DNA from: Dipteris shenzhenensis
Taxonomy: Eukaryota; Polypodiophyta; Polypodiopsida; Gleicheniales
DNA length: 64,000 nt
Assembly (NCBI GenBank): GCA_047967505.1
Contig: CM106540.1
Strand: one strand, 5' to 3'
Shown: piece by piece, positions 34,801 through 47,399 of the stretch
Layout: the number at the start of each line of letters is the position of its first letter
Position numbering within the stretch: the first letter of the stretch is position 1
Position numbers and translations under genes: made by a program
Notes under the pieces: generated by a model
Database searches by the model: none
Seen by the model: the letters and a program-made list of their open reading frames with translations, nothing else
What the model was told of the DNA's origin: nothing

Positions 34801-37800
34801 GTAGTGATATGCACATCCGCAAAAAAGCATGCCTTAGGTGTGTTATCTGACCAAGTACTTATCGGATGGGTGTGCCTCTTTGAAAACATGTCAATAGCAC
34901 TAGGTTAAAGTGTAGGAAAAGTATTGGGCCCATTAGATATGCTTTGCATGGTTGATCAAGCATTAAATACCATTTTTGCCTTCGTGTCATGCACATCCAT
35001 AAAAAAACATGTTGCTAGGTATGTTATCCGATTAAGTACTTATGGGATGGGCAAGCCACTTTGCATGTAAGTCAATTCCACCTAGTTTAAGGTGTGTGCA
35101 AAGTGTTATGCCCATCCGATATTCTTTGCATTGTCAATCGAGCATAAAACATCATTTTTTGCTCTAATGTAATGAAACACGGTCCTAGGTATGTTATTCA
35201 AACAAGTACTTATCAGATGGGGGCTCCACTATGCACACAAGTCTCTTTCAACTAGGTTGAGGTGTATGCAAAGTATTGTGACCATTGGATATGCTTTGCA
35301 TGGTCGATCACACATTATACACCATTTTTCCCCTAGTGATATGCACATCTGCAAAAAAACACACCCTTAGGTGTGTTATATGACCAAGTACTTATCAGAT
35401 GGGTGTGCCTCTTTGAAAACATGTCAATCTAGGTTGAGGTGTAGGAAAAGTATTGTGCCCATCCAATATGCTTTGCATGGTTGATTGAGCATTAAATACC
35501 TATTTTGCCATGCTTTGCATGGTTGATCATGCATTATACACCGTTTTTCCCCTAGTGATATGCACATTCATAAAAAAGCATTCCCTTAAGTGTGTTATTT
35601 GACCAAGTACTTATCGGATGGGTGTGCCTCTTTGAGAACATGTCAATTCCACCTAGGTTGAGGCATAGGAAAAGTATTGTGCCCATCAGATATCCTTTGC
35701 ATTGTCGATCGAGCATTAAATACCATTTTTGCTCTAGTGTCATGCACATCTGTAAAAAAACACGCTGCTAGGTATGTTATCCGGTCAAGTGCTTATGGGA
35801 TGGGCATGCCACTTTGCATGTAAGTTGATTCCACCTAGCTAAAGGTGTGTGCAAAGTATTGTGCCCACAGAATATGCTTTGCATTGTCGATCAAGCATAA
35901 AACACCATTTTTGCTTTAGTGTCATGCACAACCATAAAAAAACATGGTCCTAGGTGTGTTATTCAAACAAGTACTTCTCAGATGGGGGCTCCAATTTGTA
36001 TGCAAGTGTGTTTCAACTAGGTCGAGGTTTGTGAAAAGTACCATCAGATATGCTTTGCATGGTCGATCACACATTATCCACAGTTTTTCCCATAGTGATA
36101 TGCACGTCCGTAAAAAAACATGCCCTTAGGTATGGTATCTGACTAAGTACTTATCGGATGGGTGTGCATCTTTGAAAACATTTCAATAACAACTAGGTTG
36201 AGGCATAGGAAAAGTATTGTTCCCATCGGATATACTTTGCATGGTCGATCGAACATTAAATACTATTTTTGCTCTAGTGTCATGCACATCCGTAAAAAAA
36301 CACGTTGTTAGGTATGTAATAGGATCAAGTACTTATGGGATGGGCTCGCCACTCTGCATGTAAGTCAATTACACCTAGTTGAAGGTGTGCGCAAAGTATT
36401 GTGCCCATCGGATATGCTTTGCATTGTCGATCAAACATAAAACACCGTTTTTGCCTTAGTGTCATGCACAACCATAAAGAAACATGGTCCTAGGTGTCTT
36501 ATTCAGACAAGTACTTATCGTATGGGGGATCCACTTTGCACACAAGTCTATTTAAACTAGGTTGAGGTGTGTGCAAAGTATTGTTACCATTGGATATGCT
36601 TTGCATGGTCGATCATGCATTATACATCGTTTTTCCTGTAGTGATATGCACATCCGTAAAAAAACACGCCCTTAGGTATGTTATCTGTCCAAGTACTTAT
36701 CGGATGGGTGTACCTCCTTGAAAACATGTCAATACCACCTAGTTTAAGGTGTAGGAAAAGTATTGTGCCCATTGGATATGCTTTGCCATTTTTGCTTTAG
36801 TGTCATGCACATCCGTAAAAAAACACGCTGCTAGGTGTGTTATCTGATCAAGTACTTATGGGATGGGAATGCCACTTTTCTTGTAAGTCAATTCCACCTA
36901 TTTTAAGGCGTTTACAAGGTTTTATGACCATCAGATATGCTTTGCATTGTCAATCAAGCATAAAATGCCGTTTTTGCCTTAGTATCATGCACAACCATAA
37001 AGAAACATGGTCCTAGGTGTGTTATTCAAACAAGTACTTCTCAGATGGGGGCTTAACTTTGCACACAAGTCTATTTCAACTAGTTTGAGGCTCGTGCAAA
37101 GTATTGTGACCATCAGATATGCTTTGCATGGTCGATCACGCATTATCCACCATTTTTCTCGTAGTGATATGCATATCTGCAAAAAAACACGCCCTAGGGT
37201 ATGTTATCTGACCAAGTACTTATCGGATGGGTGTGCCTCTTTGAGAACATTCCAATATTACCTAGTTTGAGGCATGGGAAAATTATTGTGCCCATCAGAT
37301 ATCCTTTGCATGGTCGATCGAGCATTAATTACCATTTTTGCTCTAGTGTCATGCACATTCGTAAAAAAACACGCTGCTAGGTATGTTATTCGATCAAGTA
37401 CTTATGGGATGGGCACTCCACTTTGCATGTAAGTCAATTTCACCTAGTTTAAGGTGTGTGCAAAGTATTATGCCCTTCAGATATGCTTTGCATTGTGGAT
37501 CAAGCATAAAACACCATTTTTACCTTAGTGTCATGCACATCCGGAAAAAAACACGCTGCTAGGTATGTTATTCGATCAAGTACTTATGGGATGGGTGCTC
37601 CACTTTGCACGCAAGTCCGTTTCAACCAGGTTGAGTTGTGTGCAAAGTATTGTGACCATCAAATATGCTTTACATGGTCGATCACGCATTATATATCGTT
37701 TTTGCCGTAGTGATATGCACATCCGCAAAAAAACACGCCCTTAGGTATGTTATCTGACCAGGTACTTATCGGATGGGTGTGCATCTTTGAGAACATTTCA

Positions 37801-39640
37801 ATGTTGAGGCATAGGAAAAGTATTGTGCCCATCGGATATCCTTTTCATTGTCGATCGAGCATTAAATACCATTTTTGCTCTAGTGTCATGCACATCCGGA
37901 GAAAAACACGCTGCTAGGTATGTTATTCGATCAAGTACTTATGGGATGGGTGTTCCACTTTGCATGTAAGTCAATTTCACCTAGTTTAAGGTGTGTGCAA
38001 AGTATTATGGCCATCAGATATGCTTTGCATTGTCGATCAAGAATAAAACACCGTTTTTACCTTAGTGTAATGCACAACCATAAAAAAACATGGTCCTAGG
38101 TGTGTTATTCAAACAAGTACTTATCGGATGGGGGCTCCACTTTGCACCCAAGTCAAGTTAAATTAGGTTGAGGTTCATGAAAAGAATTGTGACCATTGGA
38201 TATGCTTTGCATGGTCGATCATGCATTATACACCGTTTGCCCCCTAGTGATATGCACATCCATAAAAACACACCCTTGGGTGTGTTATCCAACCAAGTAC
38301 TTACCTGATGGGTGTGCCTTTTTTTAAAAAAGTCAATACCACCTAGGTTGAGGTGCAAGTAAATTATTTTTCCGATCGGATATGCATTGCAGGGTCGATT
38401 GAGCATTAAATACCATTTTTGCCTTAGTGTCAAGCACATTTGTCCTAGGTGTGTTATCGGATCAAGTAGTTATCTGACTGACACACCACTTTTCATGCAA
38501 CTCAATAACACCTAGGTTGAGGTGGGTGCAAATTATTGTGCCCATCGGACGTACTTTGCATGGTATATCATGTATTAAACTCCGTTTTTCCTCAATGTCA
38601 TGCACAACAAAAAAAAAACATGCTTTTAGGTGTGTTATTCAACCAAATGCTTATTGGATGGGTGTACCACTTTGCATGCAATGCAATACCTCAATTGTTG
38701 AGGCTCATGCAAAGTATTGTGCCCATCAGATATGCTTTGCATTGTCGATCAAGCATTAAACACCGTTTTGGCCTTAGTATCATGCACAATCGTCAAAAAA
38801 CGGGGTCCTAGATGTGTTATTCGACTAAGTACTTATGGGATGGGCATGCCACTTTGCATGTAAGTCAATAACACCTAGGTTGAGATGTGTGCAAAGTATT
38901 GTGACAATCGGATATGCGTTGCATTTTCGATCAAGCATAAAACATCATTTTTGCCTTAGTGTCATGGACAACCATTAAAAAACATGGTCCTAGGTGTGAT
39001 ATTCAAAAAAGTAATGTCAGATGGGGGAGCCACTTTGCAAGAAAGTCGATTTCAACTAGGTTGATGTGCATGCATAGTATTGTGTCTATAAATTATGCTT
39101 TGCATGGGGGATCACACATTATATACCATTTCCCCCCTAGTGTTATGCACATCCGTTAAAGAACACACTCTTAGGTGTATTATCATACCAAGTACTTATT
39201 GAATGGCCGCGTTTCCACTTTGCATGGAACATCATACCAATGCTTTTGAGGCACGTGCAAAGTATTGTGCCCATCAAATATGCTTTTCATGGTAGATTGA
39301 GTATTAAATACCATTTTTGCCTTTGTATCATGTGAAACTGTCAAAAAAAATGATCCTAGGTGTGTTTTTCAAACAAGTACTTATCGGATGGGGATGCCAC
39401 TTTGTACACAAGTCAATATTTCCTAGGTTGAGGAACGTGCAAAGTCTTGTGTCCATTGGATATGCTTTGCATAGTCGATCGCACATTATACACCATTTTG
39501 TTTCTAGTGTTATGCACAATCGTCATAAAATATGTTTGTAGGTGTGTTATCCAAACAAGTACTTATGGGATGGGTGCACCACTTTGTATGCAAGTCAATA
39601 CAACCTAGGTTGAGGCATGTACAAAGTTTTGTGCCCATCA
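28880..39640. repeat. Satellite array, ~181-base monomers in ~544-base trimeric higher-order repeats
   Basis: About 59 monomers, each with ggatatgctttgcatggtcg, a short cacatcc-aaaaaaacac block, aagtacttatcggatgggtg and cctaggttgaggtgt. Three subtypes alternate: (1) cgatcacgcattatacacc with cacgcccttaggt; (2) cgatcgagcattaaatacc with cacgctgctaggt; (3) cgatcaagcataaaacacc with cacggtcctaggt. Subtype 3 marks recur at about 29539, 30079, 30625, 31168, 31711, 32262, 32806, 33350 and 33893, that is every ~544 bases. Edge monomers (28880-29250 and 38450-39640) are more diverged. Frames of 60-119 codons in it are by-products. Confidence 0.95.
29505..32626. repeat. ~2.72 kb direct duplication inside the satellite
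   Basis: Segments 29505-29904 and 32227-32626 are almost identical and offset by about 2,722 bases, which is five higher-order units. Intervening units are less alike. This points to a recent block duplication within the array. Confidence 0.75.
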
Positions 39641-39900
39641 GAGAAATGTAGATGCGATAATATTAGCAAATTCTCTATATGTGTATATGTGTGTGTGTGT
39701 GGCAAACAATTTTGATGCAACAAAGTAAACACCTAGTGCACAAATCATGCACTTAATACCTTGAGTATTGTGTCAAAATAAAAGCTGAAATAAGCTTGTT
39801 GATGAGGATGAATACACCCTTGAATAAAAGCACAGTTGTTGTATGACCACGATAGGATCGCTTTGACACCTGTGATTTTGCCCACATGTAAGTTTGCAAA
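39641..39900. other. Satellite flank with a short TG run
   Basis: Unique-looking sequence after the last monomer, with a gtgtatatgtgtgtgtgtgtg stretch near 39680-39700. No gene seen. Confidence 0.5.
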
Positions 39901-40480
39901 TAGTATAAAAAATTGTATAATAATATATTAATAGTTTGCAAATGTGTATAGCAAGTGAGTAATGGGAAGTGGAAGTGGGAGTGAGGAGGGAGGAGTGGAA
40001 TGGGAGAGGGGAAGTAATAGGGGTGTATGATAATAAGTATAAAAAATAGTATAATAATATATTAATAGTTTGCAAATGGCAAGTGAGTAACGGGAAGTGG
40101 AAGTGAGAGTGGGGAGGGAGGAATGGAATGGGAGAGGGGGAGGTAATAGGGGAGTAGGATAATAAGGGAGTGAAATGAGTGAGGGGAGTTAATAGGGATG
40201 ATCATAAAAGAGGAGGGTGAGATGGGGAAATATGGGATTTTGGGAAATGGAAGGGTGGGATGGGGAAATGGGAGGAGTATGGGACATGGTGGAAATGTGG
40301 GATGGGAGTGGTGGCAATGGGGGAGAAAGAAGAAATGGATGGGGGGAGGGCCAATGGAAGATTGGGATGAGGGATGGGGTCCAATGGGAGAGGGGGAGTA
40401 ATGGGAGCCAATGGGAGAGGGGAGGAATGGAAAGCCAATAGGAGAGAGGGGAGGAATGGAAAGCCAATAGAAGAGCAGGA
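39901..40480. repeat. 135-base tandem duplication and G-rich array upstream of repeat copy Y
   Basis: Two 135-base copies begin at about 39902 and 40037 with agtataaaaaat and include aatatattaatagtttgcaa. G-rich gggaagtggaagtgggag units then run to 40480 and contain several ccaatgggagag motifs. This matches the G-rich array beside copy X. Confidence 0.7.
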
Positions 40481-40690
40481 AGAAAACCTAGTTTTTCCTA
40501 TATATAGTCTTCCTTCTTCATTCATTGTCCCCTCATTTCATTCATGGAAGCAAGAAAGCAAGGACGAGCAAGAAAGCAAGGAAGGAAGAGCAAGAAAGCA
40601 AGAAAGAGCAAAGTTACAAACTTTTTCGAGGTACTTGTAAATTTTTTTGATTACTTCTTTATCTAAGTTTTGTAGATTTGTTTTTTTTAA
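40430..40690 (+). promoter_or_regulatory. CCAAT/TATA leader of polypurine repeat copy Y
   Basis: Repeated ccaat motifs (about 40380, 40408, 40435 and 40464) precede cctagtttttcctatatata, with TATA at 40499-40506. Then come tcattcatgg and the aagcaagaaagcaagg segment, and aaatttgaagagagag leading into the GA array. Homologous to 16481-16740 (minus strand) and 44030-44300. Promoter activity is inferred. Confidence 0.55.
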
Positions 40691-41863
40691 ATTTGAAGAG
40701 AGAGAAAGAAAGAAAGATGGAGTAACTAGAGAGAGAGCGAGAAAGTTTAGAGAGAAGGAGAGGAGCCTTGGGGGCCACGGCCTCCAAGAGGAAGAGGGAA
40801 GTGGAGGGGGAGAGAGAGGGAGGAAAGGAGGGAGGGAGGAGAGAGAGAGGGGGTTATGAGAGAGAGAGGTGTGAGGAACTAGAGAGAGAGAGAGCAAATT
40901 TAGAGAGGAGGAGAGGAGCCTTGGGGGCCACGGCCTCCAAGAGAAAGAGGGAAGTGGAGGGGGGAGAGAGAGGGAGGAAAGGAGACATGGAGGAGAGAGA
41001 GAGGGGGGTATGAGAGAGAGAGGTTCGAGAGGGAGGTGGGGGTATGGAGGGGTGGAGGGGGGAGAGAGAGGGAGGAAAGGAGGAGGCAGCAGGAGGGGGA
41101 GGCGATAGGGGGAGGTGGCAGGAGGGGGAGGCAGCGACAGAGGGGGGATGGAGGGGGGAGGTGACGGGAGGGGGAGGTGCTAGGGGGAGGCGGCGGGAGG
41201 GGGGAGTAGAGAGGGGGGAGAGGAGGGAGGAGAGAGAGGAGGGATGGAGGGGGGAGAGAGAGGGAGGAAAGGAGGGAGGGAGGAGGCGACGGGAGGGGGA
41301 GGTAGTAGGGGGAGGCGGTGAGAGGGGCGACGATAGGGGGAGGCGGCGAGAGGGGGAGGCGGCAGAAGAGGGGGGAGCGGCGGTAGGGGGAGGCGATGGA
41401 AGAGGGGGAGCGGCAATAGGGGGAGGCAGCGGGAGGGTGAGGGGGCGGCGGTGGGCGAGGGAGCAGGGGTAGGGGCTAGGGAGGCAGGAGGGGTGAGCGG
41501 GTAGGGAGGTGGGAGGGGGAGCGGGGGTAGGGGGAGGAAGGAGGGGGGAGGCGGGGTAGGGGGCAACGCGGTAGGGGGAGGCAAGAGGGGGGAACAACAG
41601 TAGGGGGAGGCGGCGGGAGGGTGAGGGGGCGGGAGTGGGGAGCGGGCATAAGGAGGCGGGAGGGGGGAGTTGGGGTAGGGGAGCGTGGGTAGGGGGAGGT
41701 GGGAGGGGGTGGCGGGGTAAGGGGAGGCGAGAGGGGAGAGCGGCAGTAGGGGGAGGCGGCGGGAGGGTGACGAGGCGATGGTAGGGGGAGGTGGCGAGAG
41801 GGGGAGGCAGGGTAGAGAGGGAGGGGGAGAAAGAGAGAGAGGAGTGAGGGGAGGGAGGGGAGG

Positions 41864-41911
<48 letters not shown>

Positions 41912-42028
41912 GAGAGGGGGTCCTGGCGGCCGCGGCCTCCAGGGTGACAGGAGTGAGGAAAGGGAGAGGAGAGAGAGGATGAGGGGAGGGAGAGGAGGGA
42001 GAGAGAAAGAAGGGGGAGGCGGCATAGA

Positions 42029-42081
<53 letters not shown>

Positions 42082-42244
42082 TCCTGGCAGCCGCGGCCCC
42101 CAGGGTGAGAGGAGTGAGGAAAGGGAGAGGAGAGAGAGAGAGAATGAGGGGAGGGAGAGGAGGGACAGAGAAAGAAGGGGGAGGCAGCGTAGAGAGGGAG
42201 GGGAGAGAGAGAGAGAGGAGTGAGGGGAGTGAGGGGAGGGAGGG

Positions 42245-42294
<50 letters not shown>

Positions 42295-42442
42295 GAGGTC
42301 TTGGTGGCCGTATCCACCAGGGTGAGAGGAGTGAGGAAAGGGAGAGGAGAGAGAGAGAATGAGGGGAGGGAGAGGAGGGAGAGAGAGAGAAGGGGGATGT
42401 GGCATAGAGAGCGCGAGAGAGGAGTGAGGGGAGGGAGGGAGG

Positions 42443-42505
<63 letters not shown>

Positions 42506-42620
42506 CCTAGGGTCGTGGCTCCTAGGGTGAGAGGAGTGAGGAAAGGGAGAGGAGAGAGAGAGAATGAGGGGAGGGAGAGGAGGGAGAGAGAAAGAAGGGG
42601 GAGGTGGTGTAGAGAGAGAG

Positions 42621-42687
<67 letters not shown>

Positions 42688-42807
42688 CCTAGGGTCTTGG
42701 CCCCCAGGGTGAGAGGAGTGAGGAAAGGGAGAGGAGAGAGAGAGAATGAGGGGAGGGAGAGGAGGGAGAGAGAAAGAAGGGGGAGGCGGTGTAGAAGAAG
42801 AAGAAGA
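40691..42807 (+). repeat. GA polypurine array with GC-rich palindromic spacers (copy Y, part 1)
   Basis: About 2.1 kb of gagaga and gaggggg runs. Palindrome-like spacers such as ggccacggcctccaag (about 40771 and 40926) and ggcggccgcggcctccagg (about 41925) recur at irregular intervals up to 42700. The segment 41040-41830 is a GGA/GGC-rich sub-array with ggcgg and ggag units. Confidence 0.88.
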
Positions 42808-42911
42808 AGAATGTATTACCGTCCTCTGGGGGCCGAGAAACCGACCCATGGGACCCATGAAAATCACAATACAAGTGTCTCCCTTCTTTTATGGAAGGGG
42901 TAGGAAAACAA

Positions 42912-43156
42912 CTATTCTGAAATACATTGAGTAATACAACATTCCCGATATTGAAGAATCTTGGCAATAAAATTGCCCAGAGTGGCTATATGGGTATGTG
43001 AAAGCAAGCTTGCGAGGGTGTCGTGTTCCTTTGTAATGTTGTTAAAGTCCCTCCTTATGCATGCATATCGTGGGCATGTAAGGAGGACATGTGCCTCTGT
43101 CTCTACTTGTTCTTGGTCACATAACTTGCAAAATCTTTGTTCTTGGTCACATAGAG
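42912..43156 (-). pseudogene. Non-LTR retrotransposon RT C-terminal zinc-finger fragment
   Basis: A minus-strand open frame of about 80 codons, ending at stop 42912-42914, encodes FCKLCDQEQVETEAHVLLTC followed by PRY...RRDF. The CX2C...HX4C spacing with 'E-x-H-V-L-L-x-C' is the typical C-terminal zinc motif of LINE-type reverse transcriptases. The fragment starts abruptly at the GA array and has no RT domain. The island 42808-43155 is the only complex sequence within the polypurine array. Confidence 0.65.
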
Positions 43157-43980
43157 AGAGAGAGAGAGAGAGAGAGAGATCTTGGTGGCCGCGGGCCCCA
43201 GGGTGAGAGGAGTGAGGAAAGGGAGAGGAGAGAGAGAGAATGAGGGGAGGAAGAGGAGGGAGAGAGAAAGAGAAGTGAGGAGGAATGAGGGGAGGAGAGA
43301 GAGAGAGAGAGAAAGTGAGGGGTGGAGAGGAGAGAGAGATAGAAGCCTCTGGCGGGCGCGGCCCCCAGGGATGAAAGGAGAGTGAGAGGAGTAAGGGAGG
43401 GAGAGGAGTGAGAGCGAGGAGGGAAGGGGAGGGGAGGAGAGAGAGAGAAGGAAGAGAGAGAGAGAAGACTCCTGTGGGCCACGGCCCCCAAGTGAGAGAA
43501 GAGGGAAGGGAGTGGAGAGGAGTTAGAGTGGAAGTGGAGAGGGAAGGTACACGACTAGAGAGAGAGGGGTGAGAAGACGTGATGGAGAGGGAAACACTAG
43601 TAGAGAGAGAGGAGAGATGAGAAGACTTTAGGGAGAGGGGAAGGTAAGCGAGTAGAGAGAGAGGAGAGATGAGAAGACTTAAGGGAGAGAGGAAGGTATG
43701 CGACTAGAGAGAGAGAGATATGCAACTAGAGAGGGAGCTCCATTAGAGAGAGAGAGAGAGCCCACTACATAGAGAAGAGGAGAGGAGTAGAGGGAGAGAG
43801 GTCGAATTCTTACAACTAAGAGTAGAACGACCCACGAGCAAGAGTGATAAACAAGAGCCTACCATGAGCAAGAGCGACAAATAAGAAGAGGCGTATGAGA
43901 AGAATGAAGAGGGACGTACGAGAAGAATGTTGAACACAAATCAAATAGTTCAAATTTATCTAGAAGAATGAATTCAAATT
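43157..43980 (+). repeat. GA polypurine array (copy Y, part 2) and tail
   Basis: GA runs with gcgggcgcggcccccag-type spacers near 43190, 43355 and 43480, becoming less regular (gagatgagaagacttaaggg units, 43550-43700). It ends in an AT-richer tail with aattcaaattt near 43950-44000. Confidence 0.8.
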
Positions 43981-44029
43981 TCCCTCTCTTTTTTTAAAAT
44001 TCAAATTTATTCGTGAGTGGGAGGAGTGG

Positions 44030-44300
44030 GCTAGTTTTTCTTATATATACTCTTATTTCCATTCATTCATTCTCATTCTCTCCTCATTTCATTGAGGCAA
44101 CCAAGTGCGGAAGAGCAAGGATAGGCGGAGCCTTACTTTTTTCGCTTTTTCCAAGTACTTGCAATTCTTTTTCTTTACTCGCAATCCTACAATTCTTCTT
44201 GTTATTCTTTTTCTTTACAATTCTTTTTCAATTAGTTTCTTGTTAGAGTTTTTGAGTTCTATTTCAATTAATTTCTTATTGAAATTTGTGTTCTAAATTT
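44030..44300 (+). promoter_or_regulatory. TATA leader of polypurine repeat copy Z
   Basis: ctagtttttcttatatatac (TATA at 44041-44049), then catttcattgaggcaacc and gaagagcaagg, ending aaatttgaaaagagagatag. Homologous to copies X and Y. Only a short gtgagtgggaggagtggg stretch remains of the upstream G-rich array. A partial copy of the leader end repeats at 44640-44740. Confidence 0.55.
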
Positions 44301-44414
44301 GAAAAGAGAGATAGAGAGAAAGAGAGAGCTAGAGAGAGAGAGAGGAGATTGAGAGAGAGTGTGTGAGAGAGAGCAGGAGATTAAGAGAGAAAAGAAAGGA
44401 GGGAGAGAAAGTAG

Positions 44415-44487
<73 letters not shown>

Positions 44488-44733
44488 AGAGAGAAAGAGA
44501 AGGAAGAGAGGAGGGAGGGAGAGAGATTAAGAGAGAAGAGGGGCGGAGGGGGAGAGAGAGAGAATGAAAACTATAAGAGTAAAAGAGAGAGAATGAAAAA
44601 TCCTGGCGGCCGTGGTAGTGAGACGAGGGGGTCTTTTTAGTAGGCATTACAATTCTTTTTAAATGAGTTTCTTATTTGAGTTTTTGAGTTCTATTTCAAT
44701 TAGTTTCTTATTGAAATTTGAGTTTGTAAATTT

Positions 44734-44769
<36 letters not shown>

Positions 44770-45131
44770 AGAGGTAAAGAAGGAGAGAGAAGGAGGGAGA
44801 TTAGGAGAGAGAAGGAGGGAGATTAGGAGAGAGGGAGGGAGAGAGAGACAGAGAGAAAGAGAGAGAAAGAAAGAAAGAAAGAAAGAAAGAGAAGGAGGGA
44901 GAGAGAGCGATTAAGAGAGAGATGAGGGGAGGAAGAGAAAGAGTGAAAGAGAGTAGGGAGAGAGAGAGAGATTAAGAGATAGAAGAGGGAGGAGGGAGAG
45001 AAAGAGAGAGAATGAAAAGTCTTGCCACCAGAGGAGAGAGTAGAGAGTAGGGAGGGAGCTAGAGAGTAGAGAGTAGAGAGTAAGGAGGGAGCTCCTAAGG
45101 AGGGGAGATAGAGAGAGAGATAGAGAATGAG

Positions 45132-45176
<45 letters not shown>

Positions 45177-45667
45177 GGGAGGGAGAGAAAGAGAGAGGAG
45201 AGAGGGAAAGAAAGAAATTAAGAGAGAGAAGCGGGGCTCTTGGTGGCTGTGGCCGCCAAAGGGAGAGAGAGAGAATGAGAAATGAGAGAGAAGAGTAGGG
45301 AGGGAGAGAAAGAGAGAGAGCAGAGAGGGAGAGAGATTCAGAGAGAGAAGAGGGGTTCCTTAAATGAGAGAGAAGAGTAGGGAGGGAAAGAAAGAGAGAG
45401 AGGAGAGAGGGAGAGAGAGATTAAGAGAGAGAAGACGGTCTCCTGGCGGCCGTGGCTACTAGAGGGAGGGAGAGAGTAGGGAGGGAGAGGGAGAGAGAGA
45501 GAGAGAAAAATGAGAGAGAAGAGAGGTGGGAGACTGAGGGAGAGAGAAAGGGAGAGAGAGAGAAAGAGAGAGAGGGAGAGAGAGGGAGAGAGAGAGAAAG
45601 AGAGAGAGGGAGAGAGAGGGAGAGAGAGAGAGAATGAAACTTCTGGTGACCGTGGCTGCAAGAGGGG

Positions 45668-45703
<36 letters not shown>

Positions 45704-46091
45704 AGAGAGGAGGGAGACTGAGGGAGAGACAGAAAGAGAGAGAGGGAGAGAGAGAATGAAACTTTTGGCGACCGTGGCCACCAAGGGAGGGAGGTAGAGA
45801 GAGAGAGAGAATGAGAAATGAGAGAGAGGGAGAGAGAGAGAATGAAACTTCTGGCGGCCATGAGAGGAAGAGAGAGAGAGAGAATAGGGGATGGAGAGAA
45901 AGAGAGATTAAGAGTGAGAAGAGGGATAGAGGAGAGAGAGAAAGGGGGAGAGGGAGGGAGGGAGAGAGAGGGAGGGAGGGAGGAAGGGAGGGAGAGATTA
46001 AGAGAGAGAATTCAGAGAGAGAGAGAGACAGAGAGAGGGAAAAATGACAAATCCTAGCAGCCAAGAGGATAGAGGGAGAAAGGTAGAGAGG

Positions 46092-46144
<53 letters not shown>

Positions 46145-46182
46145 AGAGAGAGAATGATAAATCCTAGGTAGAGAGAGAAGAG

Positions 46183-46219
<37 letters not shown>

Positions 46220-46261
46220 ACAAATCCTAGAGAGAGAGATTAAGAGAGAGAGAGAGAGGTG

Positions 46262-46308
<47 letters not shown>

Positions 46309-46555
46309 ACAAATCCTAGGGAGAGAGAGAGAGAGAGATGAAGAGAGAGAATGATGAATCCTAGCTATTATGGGAGGGAGAGAAAGAGAGACTTGAGATA
46401 AACTAAGAGAGAGAATGAGTGGGATGAGGAGAGAGAAGGAAAGACATAAGAGTTGAGAGAGAGAGAGAGAGAGAGATTAAGAGAGAGATTGAGGTGTCTT
46501 GACTATGGCTATAGAGAGAATTAGGAGTAGAGAGAGAGAGAGAGAGAGAGAGAAA
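44300..46555 (+). repeat. GA polypurine array (copy Z)
   Basis: About 2.25 kb of gagaga runs, divided by cctggcggccgtggc-type spacers (about 44600, 45240, 45435, 45645, 45765 and 45855) and, near the end, by caaatcctag words. Arg/Glu-rich frames are repeat by-products. Confidence 0.88.
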
Positions 46556-47370
46556 GTTCACAGGAAAGAGAGAAAGTTTTATATATTTACATGTTTTATA
46601 TTATACTTTTAAAAATTTATAAAAGAGTGAATTTATGGTTTGTTTTGAAGATGAGATAATATTTTTATATATATTCATCTTTTAAATTAAAAAATGTTAA
46701 CTTTTCTTTAGATACTTGCTCTTCATTTCTCCCACATGCAGGTTTAGCCTCTACATCAAAACCCCTTCTTTTGCATATTTAAGCCTCTTATAAAACCCCA
46801 ACACATTAAAATGAACACAGAAAAATAAAATATTTTTTCCTTTTCTTCGCTCAATGGTTGGTTTAGCATAGATTATATTGCCTTAGAGGAGAGACGATTC
46901 TCCAAGTTGCCAATCAAAGCCATGCTCAAAATTTTCTAATTAGTTCCTAATCATTGTCAGTCCCTTTGTTCACATGTGGTTTCACACTCATAACATGCTA
47001 TTAAATAAGACCTTTTACCATTTACCAAGAATTTTATCAATGGGCAGATTGCAGGGTGTGATTTTTTGGTGAGCTTTTTGCCATGAGCTTTTTTTCAATT
47101 TTCATAAATATTGCGAGCTTTTCATTCACCCATCTCGCTAGCATCTCTATTCCATCCAGGAGCTGAGAGGGGGTGTTAGAGGCCGACATCTCTTGATGTC
47201 ACCTAGAGAGAGACGGCCTTGCTTATGGATATGAATGAACCTGACATGACAACCTTGTAAAGTAAGGCTTATGAAGTAATGGAAGGATCCTCGTGTAATA
47301 CTATGTGTGTACAATCATGTGTGCATGGAATTTGGAAAAACCTTTCTTTGAAATCAAAATGAAGGTATCA
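46556..47370. other. Non-coding stretch with dispersed repeat copy 3
   Basis: AT-rich tail of the polypurine array, then at 46830-47065 the reverse complement of the repeat at 12180-12680 and 62040-62460 (shared words ggttggttta, caagttgccaatc and caatgggcagat). No gene seen up to the PPR remnant. Confidence 0.55.
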
Positions 47371-47399
47371 TGTCTTAGATTGGGAGGAGATGAGGAGAA

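Noticed and set aside
28898-39541. Many 60-119 codon frames in the satellite
   Set aside because: They recur once per monomer, overlap on both strands and drift with the repeat.
28880-39640. CRISPR-like regular spacing
   Set aside because: There are no unique spacers between repeats; the whole monomer repeats, and the context is eukaryotic.
40854-42867. Long Ser/Leu/Pro frames on the minus strand of the GA array
   Set aside because: Low-complexity by-products of the repeat, with no conserved domain.
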